Origin: Thermohalobaculum sp039805905 | GTDB taxonomy: Bacteria > Pseudomonadota > Alphaproteobacteria > Rhodobacterales > Rhodobacteraceae | Reading direction: 5' to 3' | Assembly: GCA_039805905.1 (NCBI GenBank) | Contig: JBDIVM010000003.1 | Coordinates: 310,001 to 374,000 of the forward strand | DNA length: 64,000 nucleotides | Part shown: in pieces, positions 17,232-26,562 of the stretch | Position numbering within the stretch: the stretch's first letter is position 1 | How the letters are laid out: each line of letters starts with the position of its first letter | Translations under genes and position numbers: made by a program | The notes under the pieces: model-generated | What the model saw: only the letters and a program-made list of their open reading frames with translations | Databases searched by the model: none | Told to the model about the DNA's origin: nothing

Positions 17232-18146
17232 CTACCGCCGCTCCACCGCCGCGATCAGGTTGCACAGCAGCCGCGCCAGCGCGTGGGCGCCGAGGCCCCG
17301 GGGGTCGTTCGCCGCCACATACTCCACCATCGTCGCCCCGGCGATGGTGCCGCGCGCCGCCACGCCCTCGATCAGGTCCAGCATCTGCTGGTAGGAGAGC
17401 CCGCCATAGGCCGGCGACAGCACGCCGGGGCAGAGGGCGGGGTCGAGCCCGTCGGCATCGATGTTCAGGATCACCCGCGACCCCTCCGGGATCGCCGCCA
17501 GCACCGGGCCCAGGCCCTCCTTGTGGACGCGGCGCATCGGGAAGATCTGGGCGCCCCACTTCTCTGCCTCCGCGAGTTCCGGCGCCCGCGCCGACCCGAC
17601 GCCGCGAGCGCCGACCTGGACGATGCCCCTGACCTGCGCCATCTCGGAAGCGCGGCGCATGGTCGAGGAGAATCCGTGCGTCACGGCCTCGACCTCGTGG
17701 CGCCAGTCGAGATGGGCGTCGATCTGCAGGATCCACACGGCATCGCCGCTGAAGCCCTCGAAGAACGGGATCGGCACCGAATCGTCGCCGCCGAGCAGCA
17801 GCGGCACCGTGCCCGCCGCGCGGACCGCCGCCACCGCCTCGCGGATCGCCGCGCGGTTGGCCACGCCGTCGTCATCCGGGCTGGTCCCGACGTCGCCGAG
17901 GTCGACGGCGTCCACACTCCTGAGCAGCGGGCCGCCATGGTCCATGTCGAGATGGGTGCGCCGGGTGCTGTACCATTCCAGCGCGCCGCGGATCGCTGCT
18001 GCCCCGTCGCAGGCATGGCTCGGCGTTCCGGGCCTGTAGGGCGTGCCGTGCGCGGCGCCGAGGATGGCGAGGTCGGCGCCGTTCGCGGCGAGATCCGCGA
18101 GCTCGGCATGGGGCAGGTCGCAGAAGGTCTTGTCGGGGCGCAGCAT
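17232..18146 (-). CDS. Ureohydrolase (agmatinase/guanidinobutyrase family)
   Basis: Binuclear-manganese hydrolase that removes urea from a guanidino compound, such as agmatine to putrescine or guanidinobutyrate to GABA. It has 304 residues. Metal-site motifs are GGDDS (119-123), DAHLDW (143-148) and DADGLDP (230-236); HGFSSTMRRA (from 157) is the substrate-loop histidine region. GGDDS replaces the more common GGDHS. The ATG at 18146 has a perfect AGGAGG upstream. It follows the thiamine-diphosphate enzyme gene by 13 bases in one operon, which suggests a decarboxylase-ureohydrolase pathway. Substrate choice is unresolved. Confidence 0.88.
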   Translation of the reverse strand: MLRPDKTFCDLPHAELADLAANGADLAILGAAHGTPYRPGTPSHACDGAAAIRGALEWYSTRRTHLDMDHGGPLLRSVDAVDLGDVGTSPDDDGVANRAAIREAVAAVRAAGTVPLLLGGDDSVPIPFFEGFSGDAVWILQIDAHLDWRHEVEAVTHGFSSTMRRASEMAQVRGIVQVGARGVGSARAPELAEAEKWGAQIFPMRRVHKEGLGPVLAAIPEGSRVILNIDADGLDPALCPGVLSPAYGGLSYQQMLDLIEGVAARGTIAGATMVEYVAANDPRGLGAHALARLLCNLIAAVERR

Positions 18147-18159
18147 GGGGGAGCCTCCT

Positions 18160-19770
18160 TCAGAACAGTCCGTCATAGGCGCGGCGCGGGATCTCGACCG
18201 CGATCAGCGTGAACCGGTCGGCGGCCAGCGCGTCCCCGACCGCCGGGCCCGCCTCGCCGGGCTCGGTCACGGTCACGCCGATGCCGCCATAGACCCGCGC
18301 CAGCGCGGCGAAATCGGTGCGCCGGAAGTCGACGCCGGCGTTCTGCAGCGCCGAGCGGCGCTGCTTGAGCTCGATCAGCGCCAGCGACTGGTCGACGAAC
18401 ACCACCACCACCAGCGGCAGCCCGAGGTCGCGGAGCGTCGAAAGCTCGCCCAGCGTCATCTCCAGCCCGGCGTCGCCGGTGAAGGCGATCACCGGCGCAT
18501 CCGGCTTTGCATATTTGAACCCCATCCCCAGCGGCAGGGCGCAGCCCATGGTGCAGAGGCCGGTCGATTGCAGCACCCCGCGCGGATGCTTGGCCCGCCA
18601 CATCTGGCTCAGCAGGATGCGGTGGGCGCCCGAGTCGATGGTGATGGTCACCTCGGGCGGGGCGGCTGCCAGGATCTCGGCGATGGCGACGGCGGGACCC
18701 CAATCGCGGGTCGGCGTGAAGCCTTCCATCAGCGCCGCGCGGATGCGGGCGGGCGTGTCGTCGGGCCAGCCAGCTTTCGCCGGGCCGTCGATGGCGGCAA
18801 GGCCGGCCGACACGGAGGACACCCAGGACAGCGCGGCATAGTGCATGTCATGGGTGTTCGGCGCATGGGCGAACTCGATCGCCTTCGCCGGGTCCCAGGG
18901 GTCCTGCCAGCCGATCCGCATCTCGATCGGGTCGTAGCCGGCCGAAATCACCAGATCGGCGGCCTCGAAGACCGGCAGCACCAGCCTGTCGGACTTCGGC
19001 GAGAGCCCGTGGCCGCCGAGCGACAACGGATGGTCCTCGGGCAGGATGCCCTTGGCCTTGTAGGTGGTGACCAGCGGCAGGCCGTGCTTCTCGACGAAGC
19101 CCCGCACCGCCGCGGTGCCGCCCGTCTCGTTCAGCACGTCGAGCCCGGCCATCACCACCGGCCGCTTTGCCGCGGCGAACATGGCGCGGGCGCGGTCCAG
19201 CGCCGGGCCGGGCGCGGGGGCCGGGAGCAGGCCGGGGCCGCGCAGAACCGCGGGCGGCTCGGGCTGCGCGGTCTCGGCAACCCGGATCGGCAGGTCGATA
19301 TGGACCGGGCCGGGGCGGCCGCCCGAACCAACCCCGGTGGCGATGGCCAGCGCCTTGTCGATCAGCGCAGCCACCCCGCCCTCGGGCACCACGAAGCTCG
19401 CCTTGCAGATCCGCGCGAAGGCAGCGGAATGGTCGAAGACCTGATGCGTGTAGCGCAGTGCCTCGGCAGCATCGACGGTCCCGGAGAGCACGATCAGCGG
19501 CACCCGGTCCTGCTCGGCATTGGCCACCACGTTGAAGGCGTTCGCGATGCCGGGGCCTACCGTCGTCACGAGGATGCCCGGCGTCCCGGTCGCGTGCCAG
19601 CCGCCCTCGGCCATGAAGCCGGCGGCATTCTCGTGCTTGGTCAGCACGAAGCGGATGCCGGCGCGCTCGAGCGCGTCGATCATCGCCAGCACCTCGCCGC
19701 CGGGGATGCCGAAGGCGAAGCGGCAGCCGGCGGCATGCAGTCGGCGGGCAATGATATCGGCGGCGTTCAT
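18160..19770 (-). CDS. Thiamine-diphosphate-dependent enzyme, acetolactate synthase/decarboxylase superfamily
   Basis: Three-domain ThDP enzyme of 536 residues, IlvB-like. The N-terminal pyrimidine domain has AFGIPGGEV and the catalytic glutamate E47 in KHENAAGFMAEG. The central domain follows (RARAMFAAAKRPVVMAGL). The C-terminal pyrophosphate domain has GDAGLEMTLGELSTLRDLG, where acetolactate synthases show GDG, and VFVDQS where they show an asparagine. A true biosynthetic IlvB is unlikely because no ilvN partner is next to it. Lying between apt and a ureohydrolase, it could be a 2-ketoarginine (5-guanidino-2-oxopentanoate) decarboxylase of the AruI type; that is inference. Confidence 0.85.
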   Translation of the reverse strand: MNAADIIARRLHAAGCRFAFGIPGGEVLAMIDALERAGIRFVLTKHENAAGFMAEGGWHATGTPGILVTTVGPGIANAFNVVANAEQDRVPLIVLSGTVDAAEALRYTHQVFDHSAAFARICKASFVVPEGGVAALIDKALAIATGVGSGGRPGPVHIDLPIRVAETAQPEPPAVLRGPGLLPAPAPGPALDRARAMFAAAKRPVVMAGLDVLNETGGTAAVRGFVEKHGLPLVTTYKAKGILPEDHPLSLGGHGLSPKSDRLVLPVFEAADLVISAGYDPIEMRIGWQDPWDPAKAIEFAHAPNTHDMHYAALSWVSSVSAGLAAIDGPAKAGWPDDTPARIRAALMEGFTPTRDWGPAVAIAEILAAAPPEVTITIDSGAHRILLSQMWRAKHPRGVLQSTGLCTMGCALPLGMGFKYAKPDAPVIAFTGDAGLEMTLGELSTLRDLGLPLVVVVFVDQSLALIELKQRRSALQNAGVDFRRTDFAALARVYGGIGVTVTEPGEAGPAVGDALAADRFTLIAVEIPRRAYDGLF

Positions 19771-19771
19771 T

Positions 19772-20308
19772 TCAATCCCCCTCGAAGGCGCAGAGTGTGT
19801 GGACCTCGATCCCCATCTCCTTCAGCCGCCGCTCGCCGCCGAGATCCGGCAGGTTGACCACGAAGGACGCGGCGACGATATGGCCGCCGAGGCGCTCGAT
19901 CAGCTTCACCCCGGCAACCGCCGTCCCGCCGGTCGCCAGAAGGTCGTCGATCAGCAGAACCCGCGCACCGGCCTGAAAGGCATCCTCGTGCATCTCGACG
20001 ATCGCGTCGCCGTACTCTAGGCTGTAGGCTTCGACGATCGTCCGGCCCGGCAGCTTGCCCTTCTTGCGGATCGGCACGAAGGGCAGGCCGAGCTTGTAGG
20101 CGATGGCGCCACCCAGGATGAAGCCGCGCGCATCCATGGCCACCACCACGTCGATGCCGTCGTGCGTGTAGGGTGCCGCCAGCTCGTCGACGGCGCGGCG
20201 GAAGCCCGCGGCGTCGGCGAAGAGGGTAGTGACGTCACGGAACTGCACGCCAGGCACGGGGAAATCCGGAATGGTGCGGATGTAGTCGGCGAGGGATCTG
20301 TCGGGCAT
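19772..20308 (-). CDS. apt: Adenine phosphoribosyltransferase
   Basis: Salvages adenine with PRPP to AMP. It has 178 residues. The PRPP-binding loop VLLIDDLLATGGTAVAG is intact and the N-terminal half carries FPVPGVQFRDVTTLFAD and MDARGFILGGAIAYKLGLPFVPIRKKGKLPG, both typical of Apt. I start at MPDRSLADYI; an upstream in-frame ATG adds six residues. The next gene begins one base after the stop. The adenine released by MtnP, encoded 1.2 kb upstream on the same strand, is a natural substrate. Confidence 0.96.
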   Translation of the reverse strand: MPDRSLADYIRTIPDFPVPGVQFRDVTTLFADAAGFRRAVDELAAPYTHDGIDVVVAMDARGFILGGAIAYKLGLPFVPIRKKGKLPGRTIVEAYSLEYGDAIVEMHEDAFQAGARVLLIDDLLATGGTAVAGVKLIERLGGHIVAASFVVNLPDLGGERRLKEMGIEVHTLCAFEGD

Positions 20309-20411
20309 CGGACTTGCTCGGGGCACAGGCGGGGCGACGGTGAGGGCGCGGGCGATCTTAGGGTGTCGGGGCGCAAACGCAATCGGCGCGCGGGCGCGAT
20401 CCGCGCATCGG

Positions 20412-21443
20412 TCAGGCGCCTGCCGCGAAGACCGGCCTGAGCCGGGGCGGCAGGGTCCAGCGGCCGGGGAAGGGCTCGGCCATCAGCCGCCCGACCGCCG
20501 CCTTCGCCGTCGCCTCGCGCGCCTCCCAGCCGCCGCCGATCCGCTCGACCCTCGCGCCGGTGCGGGCGAGCAGCTCCTCGCACAGTCTCTGGAACCGGCG
20601 CCGACCCCCGCCATCGGCGAAATAGCGGATGCCGTCCTGCACGAAGGGCACGTCGGCGTCGAGCAGGAGATAGAGGTCACCCGTCGGCCGCGCCTCGAGC
20701 TCCGGCACCGCCTTGCCCAGCAGCATCCGCGCCCAGACCGCGGTCAGCAGAGGGTCGGTGTCCTCGACCAGCACCGGCCCGGCCCAGGGGGCGATGGCGG
20801 CGCGGTGCGCCTCGTGGCGGCGGGCGAGCTCGATCAGCTCGCCTGCCGTCCAGCCCCTCTCGCCGCGCACGAACTCGTGGGCGCGGCCGTATTCCGGCAC
20901 CACCGGCCCGCCGAGCCAGGCGGCGAGCTGCTCGGCCAGCGTCGACTTGCCGGTGCTCTCGGCACCAAACACGACGATCCGCTTCTGGTACCAGGGACGC
21001 ACCGCCCCAGGGATGTGCCGCCACTCGGCCGCCGGGTCGGCGCGCACCGCGCTGCCCGAGACCGGAAAGGCCCGCCGCGCCGGATCGACCGGCACCGGCT
21101 GGCCGCCAAGCTCCGCCGCGAGGCGGGCGACGTGGTTGTCCGAGCCGAACACGAGGTCGACCGGCTCCGGGTGGATCTCGCGGATCGCCTCGCGCCAGAT
21201 CGCCCAGAAATCCGGATGGTCGGCGGGCTCCTGCGGCAGGTCGCGGCCGAAATGCACCACCCGGGCGCCGGGCACCAGAGCGCGCATCCACGCAGCGCGG
21301 AGCGCGCCCGGGATCGGCTCGCGGTCCAGTGTGCAGACCATCACGGTCAGTTCGTCGACCAGCGCCGAGGCCATGGCGCAGATCGACATGTGCCCCGCAT
21401 GGGGCGGCATGAACTTGCCCAGAAGGAAGCCGCGGGTGGTCAT
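20412..21443 (-). CDS. nadR: NadR-like NMN adenylyltransferase / ribosylnicotinamide kinase
   Basis: Bifunctional NAD salvage protein of 343 residues without the DNA-binding domain found in enterobacterial NadR. The N-terminal nucleotidyltransferase domain has GKFMPPHAGH (9-18) and VSGSAVRADP (128-137). The C-terminal kinase domain starts with Walker A GAESTGKST (160-168). Together they would phosphorylate nicotinamide riboside and adenylate NMN to NAD. It lies 25 bases downstream of mtnP and 103 bases upstream of apt on the same strand, in a nucleobase and cofactor salvage run. Confidence 0.9.
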   Translation of the reverse strand: MTTRGFLLGKFMPPHAGHMSICAMASALVDELTVMVCTLDREPIPGALRAAWMRALVPGARVVHFGRDLPQEPADHPDFWAIWREAIREIHPEPVDLVFGSDNHVARLAAELGGQPVPVDPARRAFPVSGSAVRADPAAEWRHIPGAVRPWYQKRIVVFGAESTGKSTLAEQLAAWLGGPVVPEYGRAHEFVRGERGWTAGELIELARRHEAHRAAIAPWAGPVLVEDTDPLLTAVWARMLLGKAVPELEARPTGDLYLLLDADVPFVQDGIRYFADGGGRRRFQRLCEELLARTGARVERIGGGWEAREATAKAAVGRLMAEPFPGRWTLPPRLRPVFAAGA

Positions 21444-21468
21444 CGCACTCCGGCCGATGCGGAGCGCA

Positions 21469-22344
<876 letters not shown>

Positions 22345-22355
22345 CGTGTCCCCCC

Positions 22356-22973
22356 TCACCCCGGCCGGAGCATCTCCCAGACATCCGTCACGGTCGTATA
22401 ATCCATGTATCCGAGCCGCGCGACCGGATTGAAGGTCGTGACATCCAGTCGCCCGTCGCGCAGGCAGGCGTCGCGGACATGGACCCCCACAACCTCGCCG
22501 ATCACCATGATGTTGAAGGCGTGATCGCGCCAGCTCGGCAGGTCGTCGAGGATCCGCACCGCCCGGCATTCGAGCACGGCCGGCGCCTCGGCAACATGGG
22601 GTGCGGCGATGGCCACCCCCGGAGCCTTGGTCAGCCCGGCGAGCCCGAACTCGTCGACCTCGGGCGGATAGGTGCCGGAGGACGCGTTCATCGCCTCCTT
22701 CAGCGCCTCGCCGACGATGTTGCAGGCGAACTCGCCGGTTTCCCGGACATTGGCGATCGTGTCCTTCACGCCTTCACCCCGGCTCTTGCGGCCGGTCTGC
22801 GCGAACATCACCAGCGGCGGCGCGTCCCCGCAGCCGTTGAAGAAGCTGTAGGGCGCGAGGTTGGCGCGGCCCTGCGCATCCAGCGACGAGATCCAGCCGA
22901 TCGGTCTCGGCGTCACGATCGCCTTGAACGGGTCGTGCGGCAGGCCGTGGCCGTCTCGGGGCCGGTAGAACAT
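22356..22973 (-). CDS. Flavin reductase family / flavoredoxin-like FMN-binding protein
   Basis: Predicted FMN-binding split-barrel protein of 205 residues. The N-terminus HDPFKAIVTPRPIGWISSLD and NLAPYSFFNGCGDAPPLVMF is typical of the DIM6/NTAB flavin reductases, as is the TGEFACNIVG segment. Such proteins reduce FMN for monooxygenases or act as small flavoproteins; the partner is unknown. GAGGGAG lies upstream of the ATG. It is the first gene of the minus-strand salvage run, eleven bases before mtnP, and is divergent from a GNAT gene. Confidence 0.87.
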   Translation of the reverse strand: MFYRPRDGHGLPHDPFKAIVTPRPIGWISSLDAQGRANLAPYSFFNGCGDAPPLVMFAQTGRKSRGEGVKDTIANVRETGEFACNIVGEALKEAMNASSGTYPPEVDEFGLAGLTKAPGVAIAAPHVAEAPAVLECRAVRILDDLPSWRDHAFNIMVIGEVVGVHVRDACLRDGRLDVTTFNPVARLGYMDYTTVTDVWEMLRPG

Positions 22974-23090
22974 GGTCAGACTCCCTCGGTGCTCGGCGAT
23001 CTGGTCAGGGCAGGGCCGGCATGGTAACGCCGGGCACAACACTTAACGCCCCCCCGCGCCGAGGCAACCCGTCGAAGCAGCAGCCGGCCG

Positions 23091-23597
23091 ATGTTCCGCG
23101 TCCTGCCAGAGTCCGACAGAGACACCGACGAGGTCGAGATACTGCTCGATCTCGCCTTCGCGCCCGGACGCACGGCGCTGAGCTCCTACCAGCTCCGCGA
23201 GGGTGTCGAGCCGATCGGCGCGCTGTCGAGCATCGTGCGTGACGAGTTCGACGCCGTGGTGGCCGCCATCCGGTACTGGCCCGTCAGAATCGGCGATGCC
23301 GGCGATCCGGCGCTCCTGCTCGGTCCGGTCGCCGTTCATCCGACCCGCCAGGGCGAGGGCCTTGGCGGGCTCCTGATCACCGGCACGCTGGATCGCGCGG
23401 CGGAGCTTGGATGGAGCCGGGTGATCCTGGTCGGCGATGCGCCGTATTACACCCGCTTCGGCTTCACCCGCCGGTTGACTCTCTCGCTCGATTTTCCAAA
23501 GCCTGTCAACATGGAGCGGTTACTTGCAAAAGAACTGGTTGAAGGCTCGATGAGCAAGGTGTGCGGTATGGTCCGGCGCTGGACGGATCGCAACTGA
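23091..23597 (+). CDS. GNAT family N-acetyltransferase (YhbS-like)
   Basis: Acetyl-CoA-dependent transferase of unknown substrate, 168 residues. The acetyl-CoA binding segment is LLLGPVAVHPTRQGEGLGGLLITGTLDRA (about 82-110), with the Q/RxxGxG/A pattern QGEGLGG. The following VILVGDAPYYTRFGF is typical of the YhbS branch. It lies between the divergent flavin reductase and mucR. No strong ribosome-binding sequence is visible before the ATG. Confidence 0.87.
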   Translation: MFRVLPESDRDTDEVEILLDLAFAPGRTALSSYQLREGVEPIGALSSIVRDEFDAVVAAIRYWPVRIGDAGDPALLLGPVAVHPTRQGEGLGGLLITGTLDRAAELGWSRVILVGDAPYYTRFGFTRRLTLSLDFPKPVNMERLLAKELVEGSMSKVCGMVRRWTDRN

Positions 23598-23660
23598 CAG
23601 AAGAACCGGCAAAAGTCCGGATACATGACTCTTTTCCTGCCTGAGAAATACAGATAATTA

Positions 23661-23688
23661 TTTGCAAAGCCCAAGAAGTAAGTATAGC
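23661..23688 (+). promoter_or_regulatory. Candidate mucR promoter in an AT-rich leader
   Basis: TTTGCA and TATAGC are separated by 16 bases, about 110 bases before the mucR start. The stretch 23635-23695 is clearly AT-rich compared with its surroundings. MucR-type regulators bind AT-rich DNA and usually repress their own genes, so autoregulation here is plausible but not shown. Confidence 0.3.
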
Positions 23689-23797
23689 CTTAACAAGTTC
23701 GGTGCCCGGATGCCCATGCTGCGAGTGTTCCCGGACGTAGTAGCGTGAGCTTTTCCCGGCGCTCCGAATGTGTGTTTAGAATAAACGGAGAAAGAGA

Positions 23798-24211
23798 ATG
23801 GCCGAACCTATGATCGACCATGGGGAGCTCCTGGCACTTACTTCTGACATCGTGGCGGCACATGTTTCGAACAACTCGGTCCCGAGCTCGGAGCTTTCGA
23901 GCCTGATCGAGACGGTGTTTGGCACCCTGTCGAAGCTCGGTGAGAAGGAAGCCGAGCCGGAAGTCGAGCTGAAACCTGCGGTGCCTGTAAAGAAGTCGGT
24001 GACGAGCGATTACCTGATCTGCCTTGAGGACGGCAAGAAGCTCAAGATGCTGAAGCGCCACCTCAAGACGGCCTACGACATGACGCCGGAAGACTATCGG
24101 ACGAAATGGGGGCTGGGCCCCGATTACCCGATGGTCGCGCCAAACTATGCCAAGAAGCGGCAGGAGCTGGCAAAGAAGATCGGTCTCGGGCGCAAGCGCA
24201 AGGGCAAGTAG
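23798..24211 (+). CDS. mucR: MucR/Ros-family transcriptional regulator
   Basis: Small DNA-binding regulator of 137 residues that in alphaproteobacteria represses exopolysaccharide, motility and virulence genes and can help organise DNA. The N-terminal half is helical (oligomerisation). The finger region reads YLICLEDGKKLKMLKRHLKTAYDMTPEDYR. Only the first cysteine of the Ros CX2C pair is present and the second finger histidine is alanine (KTAYD). The basic tail ends KKIGLGRKRKGK. GGAGAAAGAGA precedes the ATG. The gene is monocistronic, with a hairpin downstream. Confidence 0.93.
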   Translation: MAEPMIDHGELLALTSDIVAAHVSNNSVPSSELSSLIETVFGTLSKLGEKEAEPEVELKPAVPVKKSVTSDYLICLEDGKKLKMLKRHLKTAYDMTPEDYRTKWGLGPDYPMVAPNYAKKRQELAKKIGLGRKRKGK

Positions 24212-24276
24212 ACCGTCGCCGGCATTCCATGGTTCCGGACCAGGCCGTTGCAGCCTGTTCCCGGTCGCGATAGATA

Positions 24277-24304
24277 CGCGGCGCGCCCCCAGGGGTGCGC
24301 CGCG
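24277..24304 (+). terminator. GC-rich hairpin between mucR and miaB
   Basis: A stem of about 12 pairs (GCGGCGC.CCC with GGG.GCGCCGC, one G-T pair) closes on a small loop. It is 65 bases past the mucR stop and 25 bases before miaB. There is no clear T-tract, so it may be a Rho-assisted end or a leader structure of miaB. Confidence 0.45.
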
Positions 24305-24329
24305 ACGCTGTTCTGGCTGGCCTGAACCG

Positions 24330-25673
24330 ATGGACCCATCGAAAAAGCTCTTCATCCGCACCTACGGGTGCCAGATGAACGTCTACGACAGCGAACGCAT
24401 GATTGCGGCGCTCGGGGCGGACGGCTATGTGCAGGCCGACAGCCCCGACGACGCCGATCTCGTGATCCTCAACACCTGCCACATCCGCGAGAAGGCCGCA
24501 GAGAAGGTCTATTCCGAGCTGGGGCGGCTGCGCCAGCTGCGCGAGGCGAAGGCGGCGCGCGGGCAGCGCATGGCGGTCGCGGTCGCGGGCTGTGTCGCCC
24601 AGGCCGAGGGCGCCGAGATCCTGCGCCGCCAGCCGATGGTCGATCTCGTGGTCGGACCGCAGTCCTATCACCGCCTGCCCGAGATGCTGACCCGCTGCGC
24701 CGCGACCGGGAAGGCGCAGATCGACACCGACTTCCCCGCGGAGGACAAGTTCGACCACCTGCCGGAGAACCGCAGAGGGCGCCGCGCCCCCGCCGCGTTC
24801 CTCACCGTGCAGGAGGGCTGTGACAAGTTCTGCGCCTTCTGCGTGGTGCCCTACACCCGGGGCGCGGAGGTCTCGCGGCCAGTGGCGAAGGTGATCGCCG
24901 AGGCCCGGAATCTGGTGGCGAGGGGTGTCGCTGAGATCACGCTCCTCGGCCAGAACGTCAACGCCTATCACGGCGCGGCGCCGGATGGGACCGCCTGGAG
25001 CCTCGCGCGGCTGGTCGGAGGGCTGGCGGCGATCAACGGCCTCGAGCGGATCCGTTACACCACCTCGCATCCGAACGACATGACCGAAGACCTGATTGCC
25101 GCGCATGCGGGCGAAGCCAGACTGATGCCCTACCTGCATCTTCCGGTGCAGGCTGGGTCCGACCGCGTGCTGAAGGCGATGAACCGGCGCCACACGGCCG
25201 CGGACTATCTCCGGCTCATCGCCCGCATCCGGGCCGCGCGGCCGGACATCGCGATCTCGGGCGACTTCATCGTCGGCTTCCCCGGCGAGACCGATGCGGA
25301 CTTCGAGGCCACGCTCGCGCTGGTGCGCGAGGTCGGCTACGCCAGTGCCTTCTCGTTCAGGTACTCGCCGCGTCCCGGGACGCCGGCCGCCGGGGAGGAG
25401 CAGGTGCCTGCGCGGGTGAAGGCCGAGCGTCTGGCCTGCCTCCAGGCACTTCTGTCCGAGCAGCAGGCAGCGTTCCAGGAGGCCTGCGTCGGCCGGACGC
25501 TTCCGGTTCTCGTCGAGAAGCCGGGGCGGCACCCCGGCCAGATGAGCGGACGCTCGCCCTATCTGCAGGCGGTGCATTTCGACGGAGGAGCCGACCTTGT
25601 GGGCCGGATCGTCGATGTGACCATCACTGCCGCGGGGCAGAACAGCCTGTCGGGGCGGCGCGCAGCCGGCTGA
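24330..25673 (+). CDS. miaB: tRNA-2-methylthio-N6-dimethylallyladenosine synthase MiaB
   Basis: Radical-SAM methylthiotransferase that modifies A37 of tRNAs reading UNN codons. It has 447 residues. The N-terminal UPF0004 domain has the three cluster cysteines in YGCQMN, NTCHIREKA and VAGCVAQ. The radical-SAM core has CDKFCAFC (CX3CX2C), and SGDFIVGFPGETDADF follows. A TRAM domain ends the protein (AACVGRTLPVLVEKPGR region). The ATG at 24330 opens the conserved KKLFIRTYGCQMNVYDSERM; upstream frame is noncoding leader. In relatives phoH normally follows, but here arsC and nhaA intervene. Confidence 0.96.
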   Translation: MDPSKKLFIRTYGCQMNVYDSERMIAALGADGYVQADSPDDADLVILNTCHIREKAAEKVYSELGRLRQLREAKAARGQRMAVAVAGCVAQAEGAEILRRQPMVDLVVGPQSYHRLPEMLTRCAATGKAQIDTDFPAEDKFDHLPENRRGRRAPAAFLTVQEGCDKFCAFCVVPYTRGAEVSRPVAKVIAEARNLVARGVAEITLLGQNVNAYHGAAPDGTAWSLARLVGGLAAINGLERIRYTTSHPNDMTEDLIAAHAGEARLMPYLHLPVQAGSDRVLKAMNRRHTAADYLRLIARIRAARPDIAISGDFIVGFPGETDADFEATLALVREVGYASAFSFRYSPRPGTPAAGEEQVPARVKAERLACLQALLSEQQAAFQEACVGRTLPVLVEKPGRHPGQMSGRSPYLQAVHFDGGADLVGRIVDVTITAAGQNSLSGRRAAG

Positions 25674-25695
25674 CCGCCGGAGAGCATGCCGGCGA

Positions 25696-26223
25696 TCAGG
25701 CCGCGCTCGCGGGCGACCCTGTCCGGGGCGCCTGGCCGAGATCGTCGATGCGCCGCTGCAGGGTGAGCCGGTCAAGCGAGGCGAGCGGCAGATTGACGAA
25801 GATCGAGATCCGGTTCGAGAGCATGCGGTAGCTGTCGGCGAAAGCGAGCCGCCGCTCGGCCTCCGAGCCGGTCGCCGCCGCCGGATCGGGCACGCCCCAG
25901 TGGGCTGTCATCGGCTGTCCCGGCCAGATCGGGCAGACCTCGGATGCAGCATCGTCGCAGACGGTGAAGACGAAATCCAACTCCGGCGCACCGGAGGCGG
26001 CAAACTCGTCCCGGCTCTTCGAGCGGGCGAAGCCGGTGTCGTGGTTCGTCCGGCGCGAGAGGTCGGGCGCGAAGCTGTGCACCTCGCCCTTCGGCTGCAA
26101 GCCCGCGGGGTATGCATTGAACTTTCCCATCCCCTCGCGGGTGAGGATGACCTCGGCCAGGATCGACCGGGCCGAGTTGCCGGTGCAGAGAAACAGCACA
26201 TTGCAGGCCTTCGGGGACGTCAT
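25696..26223 (-). CDS. arsC: Arsenate reductase-like low-molecular-weight phosphatase
   Basis: LMW-PTP-fold arsenate reductase candidate of 175 residues. The phosphate loop is CTGNSARS (C13-X5-R19) and the general-acid region is HWGVPDPA. VFTVCDDAASEVCPIWPG matches the thioredoxin-coupled ArsC branch, which carries further redox cysteines there. It would reduce arsenate to arsenite in the cytoplasm. No arsR or arsenite pump is next to it, so the role is less certain; phosphatase activity is possible. It converges with miaB, 22 bases apart, and is divergent from nhaA. Confidence 0.85.
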   Translation of the reverse strand: MTSPKACNVLFLCTGNSARSILAEVILTREGMGKFNAYPAGLQPKGEVHSFAPDLSRRTNHDTGFARSKSRDEFAASGAPELDFVFTVCDDAASEVCPIWPGQPMTAHWGVPDPAAATGSEAERRLAFADSYRMLSNRISIFVNLPLASLDRLTLQRRIDDLGQAPRTGSPASAA

Positions 26224-26562
26224 CGCCGTTGCCTTTCCCTCGGGTCGCCGCCGGCCGCGATCCGGGGTCCCGGCAACGCCCGAGTCCTCGATGCTCCGTG
26301 ACTTGCCGGCGAAAGATCACAGTTGCATGACAGCCGGCCCGCGGCCGGGGGTGCGTCACGCTGCCGGGCCGTCCGGGCCACTCGCCGGTCGTCCGGGTGC
26401 CGTCGACATCGCCGGAACCGGTCGTCGCCGCCGTGATCGCGCGACCCGGCAGGAGCGGCCGCGCAGGCCCGCGTGCAGGCGTGAATGCGCCGGGCACGTT
26501 GAAACGCGGCGCAGGACACCTAAATCGGGGCGGACCGCGAACCCAATGGGCCGGAGACCGCA
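26224..26562. other. 339-base divergent gap between arsC and nhaA
   Basis: No gene is supported. The stretch is GC-rich and holds the promoters of the two divergent genes, but I see no convincing -35/-10 pair, operator or riboswitch in it. Confidence 0.4.

Noticed and set aside
18160..19770. Biosynthetic acetolactate synthase large subunit IlvB
   Set aside because: No ilvN partner, altered GDG motif, and a ureohydrolase neighbour point to another ThDP enzyme.
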